DNA of 64,000 nucleotides from Duganella sp. SG902 (GCF_013376005.1 NZ_JABMJK010000008.1:1-64000), one strand, 5' to 3'. Counted from the first letter of the stretch, positions 43,065 through 52,680 are shown. Notes: generated by a model from the sequence alone, not told the origin. Made by a program: numbers and translations.

Positions 43065-45200
43065 ATGACCGATCGTCGATCATTCCTCAAAGTCATGGCG
43101 GCGGCCGGCGGAGGCTTGCTGCTGCAGGTGGCGATACCAGGCGCCCGCGCGCGTGATGGCGGCAATGCCGCCTGGCAGGCCAACGCGGTGGTGCGCATCG
43201 CCGCCGATGGCAAGGTGCACCTGATCATGCCGTACATCGAAATGGGGCAGGGCACCTACACCTCGATACCGATGCTCATCGCCGAAGAACTGGAAGTCGA
43301 TCTGAAGGATGTGGTGCTGGAGCACGCACCCGCCGACGACAAGGCTTACATCAATCCGGCGCTGGGCTTCCAGGTCACCGGCGGCTCGACCACCATCCGC
43401 GCCGCCTGGCTGCCGATGCGCCAGGCCGGCGCCGCCGCGCGCATGCTGCTGGTGCAGGCGGCGGCGCGGCAGTGGCAGGTCGATCCGTCCGCCTGCGCCG
43501 CCGCGCATGGCTCGGTGGCGCATGCGGCCAGTGGCCGCAAGCTAAGCTACGGCGCGCTGGCCCAGGCCGCCGCGGGGCTGCCGCTGCCGGCGCCGGAAGC
43601 CATCGTGTTGAAGCAGCCCAAGGACTTCCGCCTGATCGGCAAGGCACAGCACCGTCTCGACACGCCGGGCAAGCTGAATGGCTCGGCGCAGTACGGCATC
43701 GACGTGCGGCTGCCCGGCATGAAGGTGGCGGCGCTGGCCATCACGCCGGCCTATGGCGGCCGCCTGCTTGGCCTGAACGAAGCGGCGGCGCTGAAGGTGA
43801 AGGGTGTGCGTCAGGTGGTGCGCCTCGATAACTGCGCGGCCGTGGTGGCGGACAATTACGGCGCCGCACAGAAAGGCCTGTCGCTGCTGGAGCTGCGCTG
43901 GGACGATGGCCCGAACGCCCAGTTGTCCACCGCCGATATCGTGGCCGACATGGCGCGCGCGGCGAAACAGGGCGCGGCCAAGGTGCGCAGCGACGGCGAG
44001 CCGGAGCAGGCACTGGCCAAGGCCAGCCGCGTGCTGGAGGCCACCTATGAACTGCCATTCCTGGCGCACGCCGCGATGGAACCGATGAACTGCACCGTTC
44101 ACGTGCAGCCGGACCGCTGCGACGTCTGGACCGGCACCCAGGTCATTACCCGCGCCCGCGCGGTGGCGGCCAAGGTGACTGGCCTGCCGGAAGAGAAAGT
44201 CACGGTGCATAACTTCCTGCTCGGCGGCGGCTTTGGGCGCCGTCTGGAGATCGACGGCGTCGAGATGGCGGTGCGCATCGCGCGCGAGGTCAAGCATCCG
44301 GTCAAGGTGATCTGGAGCCGCGAGGAAGACATCCAGCACGATATGTTCCGTCCATACTTCTATGACCGCGTGCGCGCCGGGCTGGATGAACAGGGCATGC
44401 CGGTGGCCTGGTTCCACCACCTCACCGGTTCCTCGGTGCTGGGCCGCTTCCTGCCGCCGGCCTTCAACAACGGCTTCGATCCGGAGACGCTGGATGGCGC
44501 CGATAGCCCGCCGTATGCGTTCAAGGCGATCCGCGTCGACTACACCCGCCACGAGCCGCCGCACATTCCGACCGCGTTCTGGCGCGGCGTCGGCCCCACC
44601 CACAATGTGTTCGTGGTCGAGAGCTTCATCGACGAACTGGCGGCGGCAGCGGGCAAGGACCCGCTGGAATACCGGCTGGCGCTGATGCGGCAGAACCCGC
44701 GCGCCACCGCGGTGTTGCAGCTGGCCGCACAGAAGGCCGGCTGGAACGGCCCGCGCAGCGGCGATGTCGGCCGCGGCTTGTCGGTGCAGTTCGCCTTCGG
44801 CACTTACATGGCGATGGTCGTCGATGCGCAGCTGGTGGATGGCGAGGTGCGCGTCAAGCGCGTGGTGTGCGCGCTCGATTGCGGTGTGGTGGTGAACCCG
44901 GATACGGTGAAGGCGCAGGTTGAAAGCGCCGTCATCTTCGGCATCTCGGGCGCGCTGTATGGCGACATCACCTTCAAGAACGGCCGCGTCGAACAAAGCA
45001 ATTTCCACGACTACCGCGTGCTGCGCATGCATGAAACGCCGCTGATCGAAACCCACATCGTCAGCAGCAATGAGGCGCCGGGCGGCATGGGCGAACCGGG
45101 AACGTCGGCGCTGATGCCGGCGCTGGCCAACGCCGTGTATGCCGCCACCGGCAAACGTATCCGCAAGCTGCCGATCGCGACGGCCTTGCAAGCAAGCTGA
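43065..45200 (+). CDS. Molybdopterin-binding subunit of a periplasmic xanthine-oxidase-family hydroxylase (IorB type)
   Basis: Large subunit of a molybdenum hydroxylase similar to isoquinoline 1-oxidoreductase beta (711 aa). It carries a twin-arginine signal (DRRSFLK at residues 3-9, then AAAGGGLLLQVAIPGARA), so the mature enzyme is periplasmic. The molybdopterin regions include PYIEMGQGTYTSIP, LGGGFGRRLEID, FWRGVGPTHN and the catalytic glutamate in GGMGEPG. The substrate is probably an N-heterocycle or aldehyde; it cannot be fixed from sequence. The order (large subunit first) is the reverse of the usual iorAB. There is no FAD subunit; a cytochrome c lies downstream. Confidence 0.88.
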   Translation: MTDRRSFLKVMAAAGGGLLLQVAIPGARARDGGNAAWQANAVVRIAADGKVHLIMPYIEMGQGTYTSIPMLIAEELEVDLKDVVLEHAPADDKAYINPALGFQVTGGSTTIRAAWLPMRQAGAAARMLLVQAAARQWQVDPSACAAAHGSVAHAASGRKLSYGALAQAAAGLPLPAPEAIVLKQPKDFRLIGKAQHRLDTPGKLNGSAQYGIDVRLPGMKVAALAITPAYGGRLLGLNEAAALKVKGVRQVVRLDNCAAVVADNYGAAQKGLSLLELRWDDGPNAQLSTADIVADMARAAKQGAAKVRSDGEPEQALAKASRVLEATYELPFLAHAAMEPMNCTVHVQPDRCDVWTGTQVITRARAVAAKVTGLPEEKVTVHNFLLGGGFGRRLEIDGVEMAVRIAREVKHPVKVIWSREEDIQHDMFRPYFYDRVRAGLDEQGMPVAWFHHLTGSSVLGRFLPPAFNNGFDPETLDGADSPPYAFKAIRVDYTRHEPPHIPTAFWRGVGPTHNVFVVESFIDELAAAAGKDPLEYRLALMRQNPRATAVLQLAAQKAGWNGPRSGDVGRGLSVQFAFGTYMAMVVDAQLVDGEVRVKRVVCALDCGVVVNPDTVKAQVESAVIFGISGALYGDITFKNGRVEQSNFHDYRVLRMHETPLIETHIVSSNEAPGGMGEPGTSALMPALANAVYAATGKRIRKLPIATALQAS

Positions 45201-45212
45201 CAGGAGTAAAAC

Positions 45213-45664
<452 letters not shown>

Positions 45665-45668
<4 letters not shown>

Positions 45669-46201
45669 TGCGCGGTGTGCTTTTGCTGTGTCTAGCGCTG
45701 GCGGGCGTGGCGCAGGCTGCGCCGGAGAAGGGTGACGGCAAGCTGTTCGACCCCGTCGCCAGCGTGGTGATGACGCCGCGCTGCGTCAATTGCCATCAGG
45801 CCGAGGCCCCGCGCCAAAAGGACTTTGCGATGATCCATGCGCAGCGGGTAGTGCGCGGCAACGATGGCCACGGCTCGGCGGTGCTGCATTGCGCCGCCTG
45901 CCACCAGACGACCAATACGGCGCAAGGCAAGGTGCCGGGCGCGCCCAACTGGCACCTAGCGCCGCTCAGCATGCGCTGGCAGGGGCTGGACAAGAAAGGC
46001 GTGTGTCAGCAGATGCGCGACCCCAAACGCAATGGCAACCGCAAAACCGGCGAGCAGGTCATCGAGCATATGAAGACCGATCCGCTGGTGCTGTGGGCGT
46101 GGAATCCCGGGAACAACCGCACCACGCCGCCGATGTCGCATGAGGAGTTCATCCGCGTGCTGGAGAAGTGGGCCGAAGCGGGCATGCCTTGTCCGGACTA
46201 G
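45665..46201 (+). CDS. Exported diheme cytochrome c-like protein
   Basis: A 178-aa protein with a signal peptide (residues 1-19, ending AQA). Two CxxCH heme sites are visible: CVNCHQ at about residue 39 and CAACHQ at about residue 79. Methionines that could be axial ligands follow. The end [26 protein letters not shown] is typical of the small cytochromes next to IorAB-type hydroxylases. It probably takes electrons from the hydroxylase to the respiratory chain. The gene is translationally coupled to the iron-sulfur subunit and overlaps the convergent LysR gene by 4 bases. Confidence 0.88.
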
Positions 46202-47043
46202 GATAGCGCAGCCAGGGTGGCGTCCAGCAGGGCGCGCAGGCGCGGCGAACGTTTCAGGTCCTTGTGATAGCCGGCCCAGACGTCGCGTCCGGGCGGTGGT
46301 TCGCCCAGGTCGACCAGGTGCAGGCCGCGAATGCCGTCTCCGATGCAGCGCGGCAGCACGGCCAATCCGGCGCCGTTGCGGCACAACGCGGCCTGCACGT
46401 CGCGGCTGTTGGCGCGCAGCGTGGTCTGCGCCTTGGGCAGGCGCCGCCGCAGCCAGGTGACGTCGGCCAGCTCGCCGTAGGCGGTGTCCATGATGATCAG
46501 GCGATGCTGGCCACCTTCGGCCTGGCGCAGATAGGCGCCGGAGCCGTACACCCCAAATGCCGCGTGGGTCGCCTTGCGCTGGATGACGTCCGGCTCGTCG
46601 AACTGGCGGAAGCGGAACACCAGGTCCGCCTCGCGCCGCGCCAGGCTGACCAGCCGTGTTTCGGTGATCAGCTCAATGGTCATGGCGGGATGCTGGCCGC
46701 TGAAACTGGCGAAGACAGGCGCCAGCACATGTGCACCGAACCATTCGGTGGTGGAGACACGCAGCAGGCCTTCCAGTTGCTGGCGGCCGGACAGCTTGCG
46801 CATCACCGCATCCGCCTCGTGATCCATTTGTTGGACGTGCTCGAACACCGCATCACCCTCGTGCGTGAGCAGGAAACCGTCATCGGTGCGCTGGAACAGG
46901 GTGTAGCCCAGCTCCTCCTCCAGCGCGCGGATGCGCCGCCCCATGGTGGATTGCGATTGGCCCATCGCCCGCGCGGCCCCGCTCAGCGTGCCGTTGCGGG
47001 CGATGGACAGAAATATTTTCAGGTCATCCCAGTTTGCGTTCAT
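46198..47043 (-). CDS. LysR-type transcriptional regulator
   Basis: A 281-aa LysR regulator. The N-terminal helix-turn-helix is NWDDLKIFLSIARNGTLSGAARAMGQSQSTMGRRIRALEEELG; the C-terminal effector domain runs from about residue 88 to 280. The ATG at 47043 has GGGAGGG 3 bases upstream; an ATG at 47058 is in frame but lacks a site. It is divergent from the royal-jelly-type gene at 47147, with a dyad in between, and convergent with the hydroxylase operon. Its likely target is the 47147 gene cluster. Confidence 0.88.
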   Translation of the reverse strand: MNANWDDLKIFLSIARNGTLSGAARAMGQSQSTMGRRIRALEEELGYTLFQRTDDGFLLTHEGDAVFEHVQQMDHEADAVMRKLSGRQQLEGLLRVSTTEWFGAHVLAPVFASFSGQHPAMTIELITETRLVSLARREADLVFRFRQFDEPDVIQRKATHAAFGVYGSGAYLRQAEGGQHRLIIMDTAYGELADVTWLRRRLPKAQTTLRANSRDVQAALCRNGAGLAVLPRCIGDGIRGLHLVDLGEPPPGRDVWAGYHKDLKRSPRLRALLDATLAALS

Positions 47044-47051
47044 ATCCCTCC

Positions 47052-47067
47052 CATGCATTTTTGCATG
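47052..47067. promoter_or_regulatory. Dyad in the LysR / secreted-protein intergenic region
   Basis: CATGCA-tttt-TGCATG is a perfect 6-4-6 dyad; the right half recurs 47099-47109 as TTTTTGCATGA in direct orientation. The two sites are about 40 bases apart within the 103-base divergent region, fitting a LysR recognition and activation arrangement. Confidence 0.45.
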
Positions 47068-47146
47068 ATGTTAAACCATTTGTGGAGATTTCAAATCGTT
47101 TTTGCATGAGGTACGCTACAGCCATCCCATATTCGTGGAGCTTTAC

Positions 47147-48229
47147 ATGAAAAAGAACATCGTGATTGCAGCATTGATCGCAGTCTCCAGCCTGAATGCC
47201 GGCGCGACTGAGCCCCTGCGGGTCGCCGCGCAAAGCGACAGCATGATCTGGAACGGCGTGGCGGTGGACGGCGAACGTGTGTTCGTCGCCGGCCCGCGCT
47301 GGACCGGTTCCAGGGGACCGGCCGTTGGTCTGATCGACAAGGAAGGCAAGCCGCGCCCGTATCCGGACGCGGGTTGGAACAGTTGGAAGGAGGGGGGCAA
47401 TAACGCCACCGCCTTTGTCAACGTCAACGCCATTCATCTGGACGGGAAAGGCCACCTATGGGTCATCGATAGCGGTTCGCCCGATTTCGGCGGCGACCCG
47501 CTGCCGCATGGCGCCAAGGCCGTTCAGATCGACCTGCGCACCAGCCGCGTCAAGCGCGTTTACGAATTCGGCCCGGACACCGCGCTACCGGGCAGCTATG
47601 TCGACGACATCCGCTTCCATGGCGACCATGCCTACCTGACCGACGCCGGCAAGGCGGGCATCATCGTGCTGGATCTGAAGACCGGCAAGTCGCGCCGGGT
47701 GCTGGATGGCGCACCTTCGACCACCGCGCCCAGGGGACGCGTGATTGAGGTTGCCGGCAGTGTGGTGCGCGGCGGCGATGGCCAGCCGCTGCGCGTGAAT
47801 GCCGATCCGTTTGAGGTCAGCCCGGACGGCAAGTATCTGTATTTCGGCCCGCTGTCAGGCCCATGGTCGAAAGTCGAGACGCGCCTGCTGGACGACCCTT
47901 CGGTGGATGCGGGCACATTGGAACGCGCCGTCCGGCCGTGGGCTGACCTGCCGCCGGTGGGCGGCACCGCCATGGACCGCAAGGGCAATCTGTACTTCAC
48001 CGACCTGAAAACCAGCAGCCTGAAAAAACGCACGCCGGATGGCGGCGTCACCACCCTGATCCAGGACGATCGCCTGCACTGGGTGGACGCTCCGGTGATC
48101 GATGCCCGCAACCGCATCTGGCTGCCGGTGCCGCAAATGGACCGTGGCGCCTTGTTCAACCAGGGTGTCTCCAAGGTGCGATGGCCGATTACCTTGTACA
48201 CCTTGCAGCTGGAAGGGGATGGGAAATGA
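47147..48229 (+). CDS. Secreted yellow / major-royal-jelly-type beta-propeller protein
   Basis: A 360-aa exported protein of the MRJP/yellow family, which includes L-dopachrome-tautomerase-related proteins of bacteria. Signal peptide residues 1-20 (MKKNIVIAALIAVSSLNAGA). The beta-propeller repeats show VFVAGPRWTGSRG, HLWVIDSG, PGSYVDDIRFHGDHAYLTDAG and GNLYFTDLKTSSL. Function of bacterial members is unknown; binding of small molecules is inferred. The start at 47147 has GTGGAG at 47135-47140. A related gene follows at 48492, so a tandem duplication is likely. Confidence 0.82.
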   Translation: MKKNIVIAALIAVSSLNAGATEPLRVAAQSDSMIWNGVAVDGERVFVAGPRWTGSRGPAVGLIDKEGKPRPYPDAGWNSWKEGGNNATAFVNVNAIHLDGKGHLWVIDSGSPDFGGDPLPHGAKAVQIDLRTSRVKRVYEFGPDTALPGSYVDDIRFHGDHAYLTDAGKAGIIVLDLKTGKSRRVLDGAPSTTAPRGRVIEVAGSVVRGGDGQPLRVNADPFEVSPDGKYLYFGPLSGPWSKVETRLLDDPSVDAGTLERAVRPWADLPPVGGTAMDRKGNLYFTDLKTSSLKKRTPDGGVTTLIQDDRLHWVDAPVIDARNRIWLPVPQMDRGALFNQGVSKVRWPITLYTLQLEGDGK

Positions 48230-48235
48230 AAACGT

Positions 48236-48477
48236 AGCCGGTATCAGCCGGCGAGTGGGGGGGCATCCCATTCTGGCATCAGCAGTTCCTGCACGCCCGC
48301 CATCGCATCCGCGCGCTGGTTGAGCCCAAGGGCATGCTGGGCGGGACGGACGCCGCCACGCTGATGATGCGCCGCGACGCGGAGGGCAAGATGGCACCTG
48401 CCACCATTCGCGCCCTGGAAGGGCTTTATCTTGGAAACGATGTGGTTACCGCTATCGATGCCGCTATCACGAAATGA
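48236..48477 (+). pseudogene. Possible gene remnant between the two royal-jelly-type genes
   Basis: In the 262-base gap one frame is open for about 80 codons up to a TGA at 48475-48477 and reads EWGGIPFWHQQFLHARHRIRALVEPKG, then GGTDAATLMMRRDAEGKMAPATIRALEGLYLGNDVVTAIDAAITK. It has the composition of real protein and ends like a C-terminus, but there is no start codon before residue 36 and it follows a stop in its own frame. I do not recognise the family. It may be the tail of a deleted gene. Confidence 0.35.
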
Positions 48478-48491
48478 TTCATAGGGAGTTC

Positions 48492-49622
48492 ATGATGTCT
48501 AAAATCTTCAGGTTTTTGCGTATTACCTCGGTTTTGCTTGCAGCGTTGAGTTTCGCCAGCGCCTATCCGGCGACGGCCGCAACGCTGGCCAATGTCGAAG
48601 CGGTTCAGGCGTTCGACGGCGCCATGCCGACCGGCGTGACGGTATCGGCCAAGGGCCGCATATTCGTCAATTTCCCGCGCTGGGGCGATGACGTGCCGTT
48701 CACCGTGGGCGAAGTCCGCGACGGCAAGGTGGTGGCTTTCCCTTCGCAGCAAATCAATATCTATGATCCCGCGCGGCCGGCGCAAACGCTGTCCAGCGTG
48801 CAGAGCGTGGTGGTGGACGCGTTTGACCGGCTGTGGATACTGGACCCCGCTGCGCCCAAGTTCCAGACGCGCATCGCCGGCGCGGCCAAGCTGGTGGCGG
48901 TGGACCTGAACAGCAATCAGGTGGTCAAGACCATCGTTATTCCGCCCAGCGTGGCACTGGATACCACTTACCTGAACGACGTACGTTTCGACCTGCGCGT
49001 CGGCAAGGCCGGCGTGGCGTATATCACGGACTCCTCCGTCAGCGGCCCGGGTGGCATCATTGTGGTCGATCTGGATAGCGGCAAGAGCTGGCGCAAGCTG
49101 ACCGGGCATGCCTCCACCTCGGTCGATCCGACCTTCGTGCCAGTGGTGGAAGGGCAGCGCTTTACCTCGCTCAGCGTCGCTTCGGACGGCATTGCGCTGT
49201 CTGCGGATGGCAAGACACTGTATTACAGCCCGCTGTCCAGCCGCCACCTGTATTCCGTGCCGACCTCCTTGCTGATTGATCCGGCGGCAAACGACAAGGC
49301 GGTGGCAAGCGCGGTGCGCGACCTGGGTGAAAAGGGCGCCTCCGATGGCCTGGAGGCTGACGACAAGGGTCGCCTCTACGCCAGCGACTATGAGCACAAC
49401 GCCATCCACCAGCGTCTGCCGGACGGCCAATGGAAAACCCTGGCCGCTGATCCGCGCATGCTGTGGCCAGACACGCTGTCGGTGGGACCGGATGGCTATC
49501 TCTACTTCACCGCCAACCAGTTGCACCGCCAGGCCGGCTTCCACGACGGGAAGGACCTGCGGACCAAGCCTTATATGCTGTACCGTGTGCGCATCGACGC
49601 CAGCCCGGTGCTGCTGAAATAA
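48492..49622 (+). CDS. Second secreted yellow / royal-jelly-type protein
   Basis: A 376-aa exported protein related to the one at 47147. The signal peptide spans about residues 1-30. Matching elements are GRIFVNFPRWGDD, DRLWILDPAAPKFQTRI, TYLNDVRFDLRVGKAGVAYITDSS, GIIVVDLDSGKSWRKL and LYYSPLSSRHLYSVPT, all typical of MRJP/yellow propellers. KGRLYASDYEHNAI and RMLWPDTLSVGPDGYLYFTANQLHRQ complete it. The ATG at 48492 follows GGGAG at 48482-48486. The next gene begins 1 base after its stop. Confidence 0.84.
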   Translation: MMSKIFRFLRITSVLLAALSFASAYPATAATLANVEAVQAFDGAMPTGVTVSAKGRIFVNFPRWGDDVPFTVGEVRDGKVVAFPSQQINIYDPARPAQTLSSVQSVVVDAFDRLWILDPAAPKFQTRIAGAAKLVAVDLNSNQVVKTIVIPPSVALDTTYLNDVRFDLRVGKAGVAYITDSSVSGPGGIIVVDLDSGKSWRKLTGHASTSVDPTFVPVVEGQRFTSLSVASDGIALSADGKTLYYSPLSSRHLYSVPTSLLIDPAANDKAVASAVRDLGEKGASDGLEADDKGRLYASDYEHNAIHQRLPDGQWKTLAADPRMLWPDTLSVGPDGYLYFTANQLHRQAGFHDGKDLRTKPYMLYRVRIDASPVLLK

Positions 49623-49623
49623 G

Positions 49624-50598
49624 ATGGATGCCACCGCACACAAAACCGTCGCGGCCCTGCCGGTCGCCTTGTTCGGGTCGGTGATGGGCCTGGCCGGCCT
49701 GTCGCTGGCCTGGCGCGCCGCCCACGTCCAGCTAGGAGCGCCGGCATGGATCGGCGCGGGCCTGGGCTGGCTGACGCTCGCCGTGTTCATCATGGTCAGC
49801 GCCGCCTATGCCACCAAGATCGCGACCGCGTTCGACGCCGTCCGGGCCGAGTTCCAGCACCCGGTTGCCGGCAATATGTTTGGCACGGCGCTGATCAGCA
49901 TCATGCTGCTGCCGATGCTTCTGGCCGATTTCAGCCTGCCGCTGGCGCGCGCGGTCTGGGCGGTCGGCGCGGCCGGCATGACCGCATTCGCGTGGCTGGC
50001 GGTCAGCCGCTGGATGAAGGGCGAGCAGCAAGTGGAGCACGCCACGCCGGCCTGGATCGTCCCCGTGGTGGGGATGCTGGACGTGCCGCTGGCGGTGCCG
50101 TCGCTGCATTGGCAGGGCTTACAGGAAGTCATGCTGTTTGCGCTGGCGGTTGGCCTGTTCTTCGCGATGCCGCTGATGACGCTGATCTTCTCGCGCCTGA
50201 TCTTCCAGAAGCCGATGCCGGCGCCGCAGCGGCCATCGCTGATGATCATGCTGGCGCCGTTCGCGGTGGGATTTTCCTCGTACGCCATCACCATGCAACG
50301 CATCGATGACTTCGCGCAGGGCCTGTACATGCTGATGCTGTTCATGCTGGCGGTGCTGCTGGAACGGCTGCGCAGCCTGCCTGCCTGCTCGCCATTCCGG
50401 GTGTCGTGGTGGGCGGTCAGCTTTCCGCTGGCGGCGGCGGCCGGCGCGGCCTTGCGCTACGCGGCCCACGCGCAAAGCGTGTTTGCCGATGCGATCGCGG
50501 TGCTGCTGCTGGCGCTGGCATCGCTGGTGATCGCCGCGCTGTTCCTGCGCACGCTGTTTGGCATCCTGCGTGGCGAGCTGCTGGCGCTGGTCGGCTGA
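49624..50598 (+). CDS. SLAC1/TehA-family inner-membrane protein
   Basis: A 324-aa protein with about ten hydrophobic helices, as in the SLAC1/TehA/Mae1 anion-channel family. MDATAHKTVAALPVALFGSVMGLAGLSLAWR opens the first helix, and PAWIVPVVGMLDVPLAV and SLMIMLAPFAVGFSSY are conserved pieces with the central phenylalanine-rich pore helix. It may conduct an anion such as malate or tellurite-like ions; the substrate is unknown. It starts one base after the royal-jelly-type gene and is likely cotranscribed, which suggests that the two act in the same process. Confidence 0.82.
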   Translation: MDATAHKTVAALPVALFGSVMGLAGLSLAWRAAHVQLGAPAWIGAGLGWLTLAVFIMVSAAYATKIATAFDAVRAEFQHPVAGNMFGTALISIMLLPMLLADFSLPLARAVWAVGAAGMTAFAWLAVSRWMKGEQQVEHATPAWIVPVVGMLDVPLAVPSLHWQGLQEVMLFALAVGLFFAMPLMTLIFSRLIFQKPMPAPQRPSLMIMLAPFAVGFSSYAITMQRIDDFAQGLYMLMLFMLAVLLERLRSLPACSPFRVSWWAVSFPLAAAAGAALRYAAHAQSVFADAIAVLLLALASLVIAALFLRTLFGILRGELLALVG

Positions 50599-50619
50599 CA
50601 GGAGCGGGTGCGGGCCGGG

Positions 50620-51474
50620 CTAGAGCGGCGCGCCGCAATCCTTGCAGTAGCGGGCGGTCGGTTCATGCCCGGGGCTGAGGCAGCTCGGGCAGATGCGCGG
50701 CAGCAGGGCGCGCTGGCCGCGCTGGTGGGTGATCTCGGAGCTGATGATGCCTGTCGGGACCGCCAGTATGCCCCAGCCCAGCAGCATCATGAAGGAGGCT
50801 ATGGCGCGGCCGATGTCGGTCTTGGGCACCAGATCGCCAAAGCCGACCGTGGTCATGGTGGAGATGGCCCAGTACACCGCCGTAGGGATGCTGGTGTAGC
50901 CATGTTCCGGCCCTTCCACCACATACATCACGGTCCCCAGCAGGAACACGATGAGGAATACCACCGACAGGAACACGAAGATCTTGCGGCGGCTGGCCAG
51001 CAGCGCATCGCCCAGCATGCTGTATTCCTGGATGTACAGGGCCAGTTTCAGAATCCGGAAAATCCGCAGCAGACGCAGGATGCGCACGCCCATGATGACG
51101 TGCGCCCCTGGCACAAACAGCGACAGATAGCTGGGCAGGATGGACATCAGGTCGATGATGCCGAAGAAGCTGCGCGCGTACACCACCGGCCGCCGCACGC
51201 ACAGGCAGCGTCCCACGTACTCGATGGTGAACAGCACCGTGAAGAACCACTCGGACCCGTGCAGCCACGCGCCGTATTCGGCCGCGATCGACTGCACGCT
51301 GGTCAGCACGATCACCAGCACGCTGAGCAGGATGGCGCCAATCAGCGTCAGGTCGAACGCCCGTCCCTTGGGCGTGTCGGATTCAAAGATGATGGCGTAG
51401 AGCTGCGCGCGCCAGCCGCCGGCCGGCTTGCCGAGGCGTTGCTGCAATGGATCGATAGGGCTGGGGGTATTCAT
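50620..51474 (-). CDS. Voltage-gated potassium channel with a C-terminal zinc ribbon
   Basis: A 284-aa six-helix ion channel. The voltage sensor S4 is RILRLLRIFRILKL (about residues 131-144). The pore filter is TTVGFGD. The C-terminus after S6 carries CPSC and, 15 residues later, CKDCG, a zinc-ribbon-like tail that many such channels lack. It is convergent with the SLAC1-like gene; the two stops are 21 bases apart. It may set membrane potential or take part in osmotic responses. Confidence 0.9.
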   Translation of the reverse strand: MNTPSPIDPLQQRLGKPAGGWRAQLYAIIFESDTPKGRAFDLTLIGAILLSVLVIVLTSVQSIAAEYGAWLHGSEWFFTVLFTIEYVGRCLCVRRPVVYARSFFGIIDLMSILPSYLSLFVPGAHVIMGVRILRLLRIFRILKLALYIQEYSMLGDALLASRRKIFVFLSVVFLIVFLLGTVMYVVEGPEHGYTSIPTAVYWAISTMTTVGFGDLVPKTDIGRAIASFMMLLGWGILAVPTGIISSEITHQRGQRALLPRICPSCLSPGHEPTARYCKDCGAPL

Positions 51475-51585
51475 GGGCGTCTATCTTACCGGCAAATTCA
51501 GCAAGCTGGCGGGCATATCGAATAGGCATGGCTTGTCATGTTTTCCTCATGCGTGCGGCGGCGGGCTTTCGGCTACGATGGCGGC

Positions 51586-52596
51586 ATGAAAAAATTACTG
51601 ATAGCGCTGCTGGCGGCCATCGCCTTGCCCGCCGGCGCGGAGACGTTTGTCAAGGGCGCGGACGTCGGCTGGCTGCCGCAGATGGAGGCCACCGGCTACA
51701 AGTTCTACAACAAGCAGGGGCAACAACAGGATGGCCTGCAAATCCTCAAGGACCATGGCATCAACACGGTGCGTCTGCGCACCTGGGTGAATCCGTCCGA
51801 CGACCGCGCCAGTGGCCATAACAGCCGGGATGAAACGGTCGCCATGGCGGTGCGCGCGCAAAAGATGGGCATGCGCGTGATGCTCAATTTCCACTACAGC
51901 GACAGCTGGGCCGATCCGCAGCAGCAGCGCAAGCCGGCCGCGTGGGTGGGCCACGATTTCCCGCAATTGCTGAAGGATGTCTACGCTCACACCTACGATG
52001 TGATGAGCGCGCTGAAGCAAGCCGGCGTCACGCCCGAGTGGGTCCAGATCGGCAACGAAACCCGCACCGGCATGATATACCCGGAGGGCCACACCGACAA
52101 CTGGCCGCAACTGGCGCAGCTGATCAACCAGGGCTATGTGGCGGTCAAGGCCGTCAGCCCGGCCTCCAAGGTGGTGCTGCATCTCGATCGCGGCAACGAC
52201 AAGCAATGGTTCCGCACCTGGTTCGACAACGCCACGGCGAATGGGGCAAAATACGATGTGATCGGCCTTTCCTATTACCCGTACTGGTTGGACGGGCGGC
52301 CCGACTACACCCTGTCCATCGACGATCTGGGCGACAACCTCAAGCAGCTGGCCGCGCGCTACGGCAAGGCGGTGATGGTGGTGGAAGTCGGCGGCGAGGA
52401 CACGCAGCCGCAAAACACTTACGACATGCTGATGGCCGTGCAGCGCAAGGTCCGGGAGGTGCCCGACCACAAAGGTTTGGGCGTGATCTACTGGGAACCC
52501 CAAGGCGCGCGCAGCTGGAGCCACTATGAATTGAGCGCGTGGGGCGCCGATGGCCGTCCGACCAAGGCCATGGACGCATTCTTGGATTCCTTATAA
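51586..52596 (+). CDS. Arabinogalactan endo-beta-1,4-galactanase (GH53)
   Basis: An exported glycoside hydrolase of 336 aa that cuts beta-1,4-galactan, a side chain of plant pectin. Signal peptide residues 1-18 (MKKLLIALLAAIALPAGA). FVKGADVGWLPQMEATGYKF is the GH53 start. VRLRTWVNP and HYSDSWADPQQQRKPAAW line the cleft. The acid/base is E158 (QIGNET) and the nucleophile E267 (MVVEVGG). GVIYWEPQG follows. The ATG at 51586 begins the signal peptide. It precedes a TonB receptor 84 bases downstream on the same strand. Confidence 0.92.
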   Translation: MKKLLIALLAAIALPAGAETFVKGADVGWLPQMEATGYKFYNKQGQQQDGLQILKDHGINTVRLRTWVNPSDDRASGHNSRDETVAMAVRAQKMGMRVMLNFHYSDSWADPQQQRKPAAWVGHDFPQLLKDVYAHTYDVMSALKQAGVTPEWVQIGNETRTGMIYPEGHTDNWPQLAQLINQGYVAVKAVSPASKVVLHLDRGNDKQWFRTWFDNATANGAKYDVIGLSYYPYWLDGRPDYTLSIDDLGDNLKQLAARYGKAVMVVEVGGEDTQPQNTYDMLMAVQRKVREVPDHKGLGVIYWEPQGARSWSHYELSAWGADGRPTKAMDAFLDSL

Positions 52597-52619
52597 GGAA
52601 GCTCGTTTATCTTCGTTTT

Positions 52620-52670
52620 CAGTGTTTTGTTGGTTGTATATACTTTTTGCAATCAACTAATAAGACACTG
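52620..52670 (+). promoter_or_regulatory. 17-bp hairpin in the leader of the TonB receptor gene
   Basis: 52620-52636 pairs with 52654-52670 over 17 positions; 14 are Watson-Crick and the other 3 are G-U pairs in RNA. The loop is 17 bases and AT-rich. The ribosome site (AAGGAG, 52671-52676) begins right after the stem. It could be a control element of translation or, as DNA, an operator. Confidence 0.5.
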
Positions 52671-52680
52671 AAGGAGCGGG

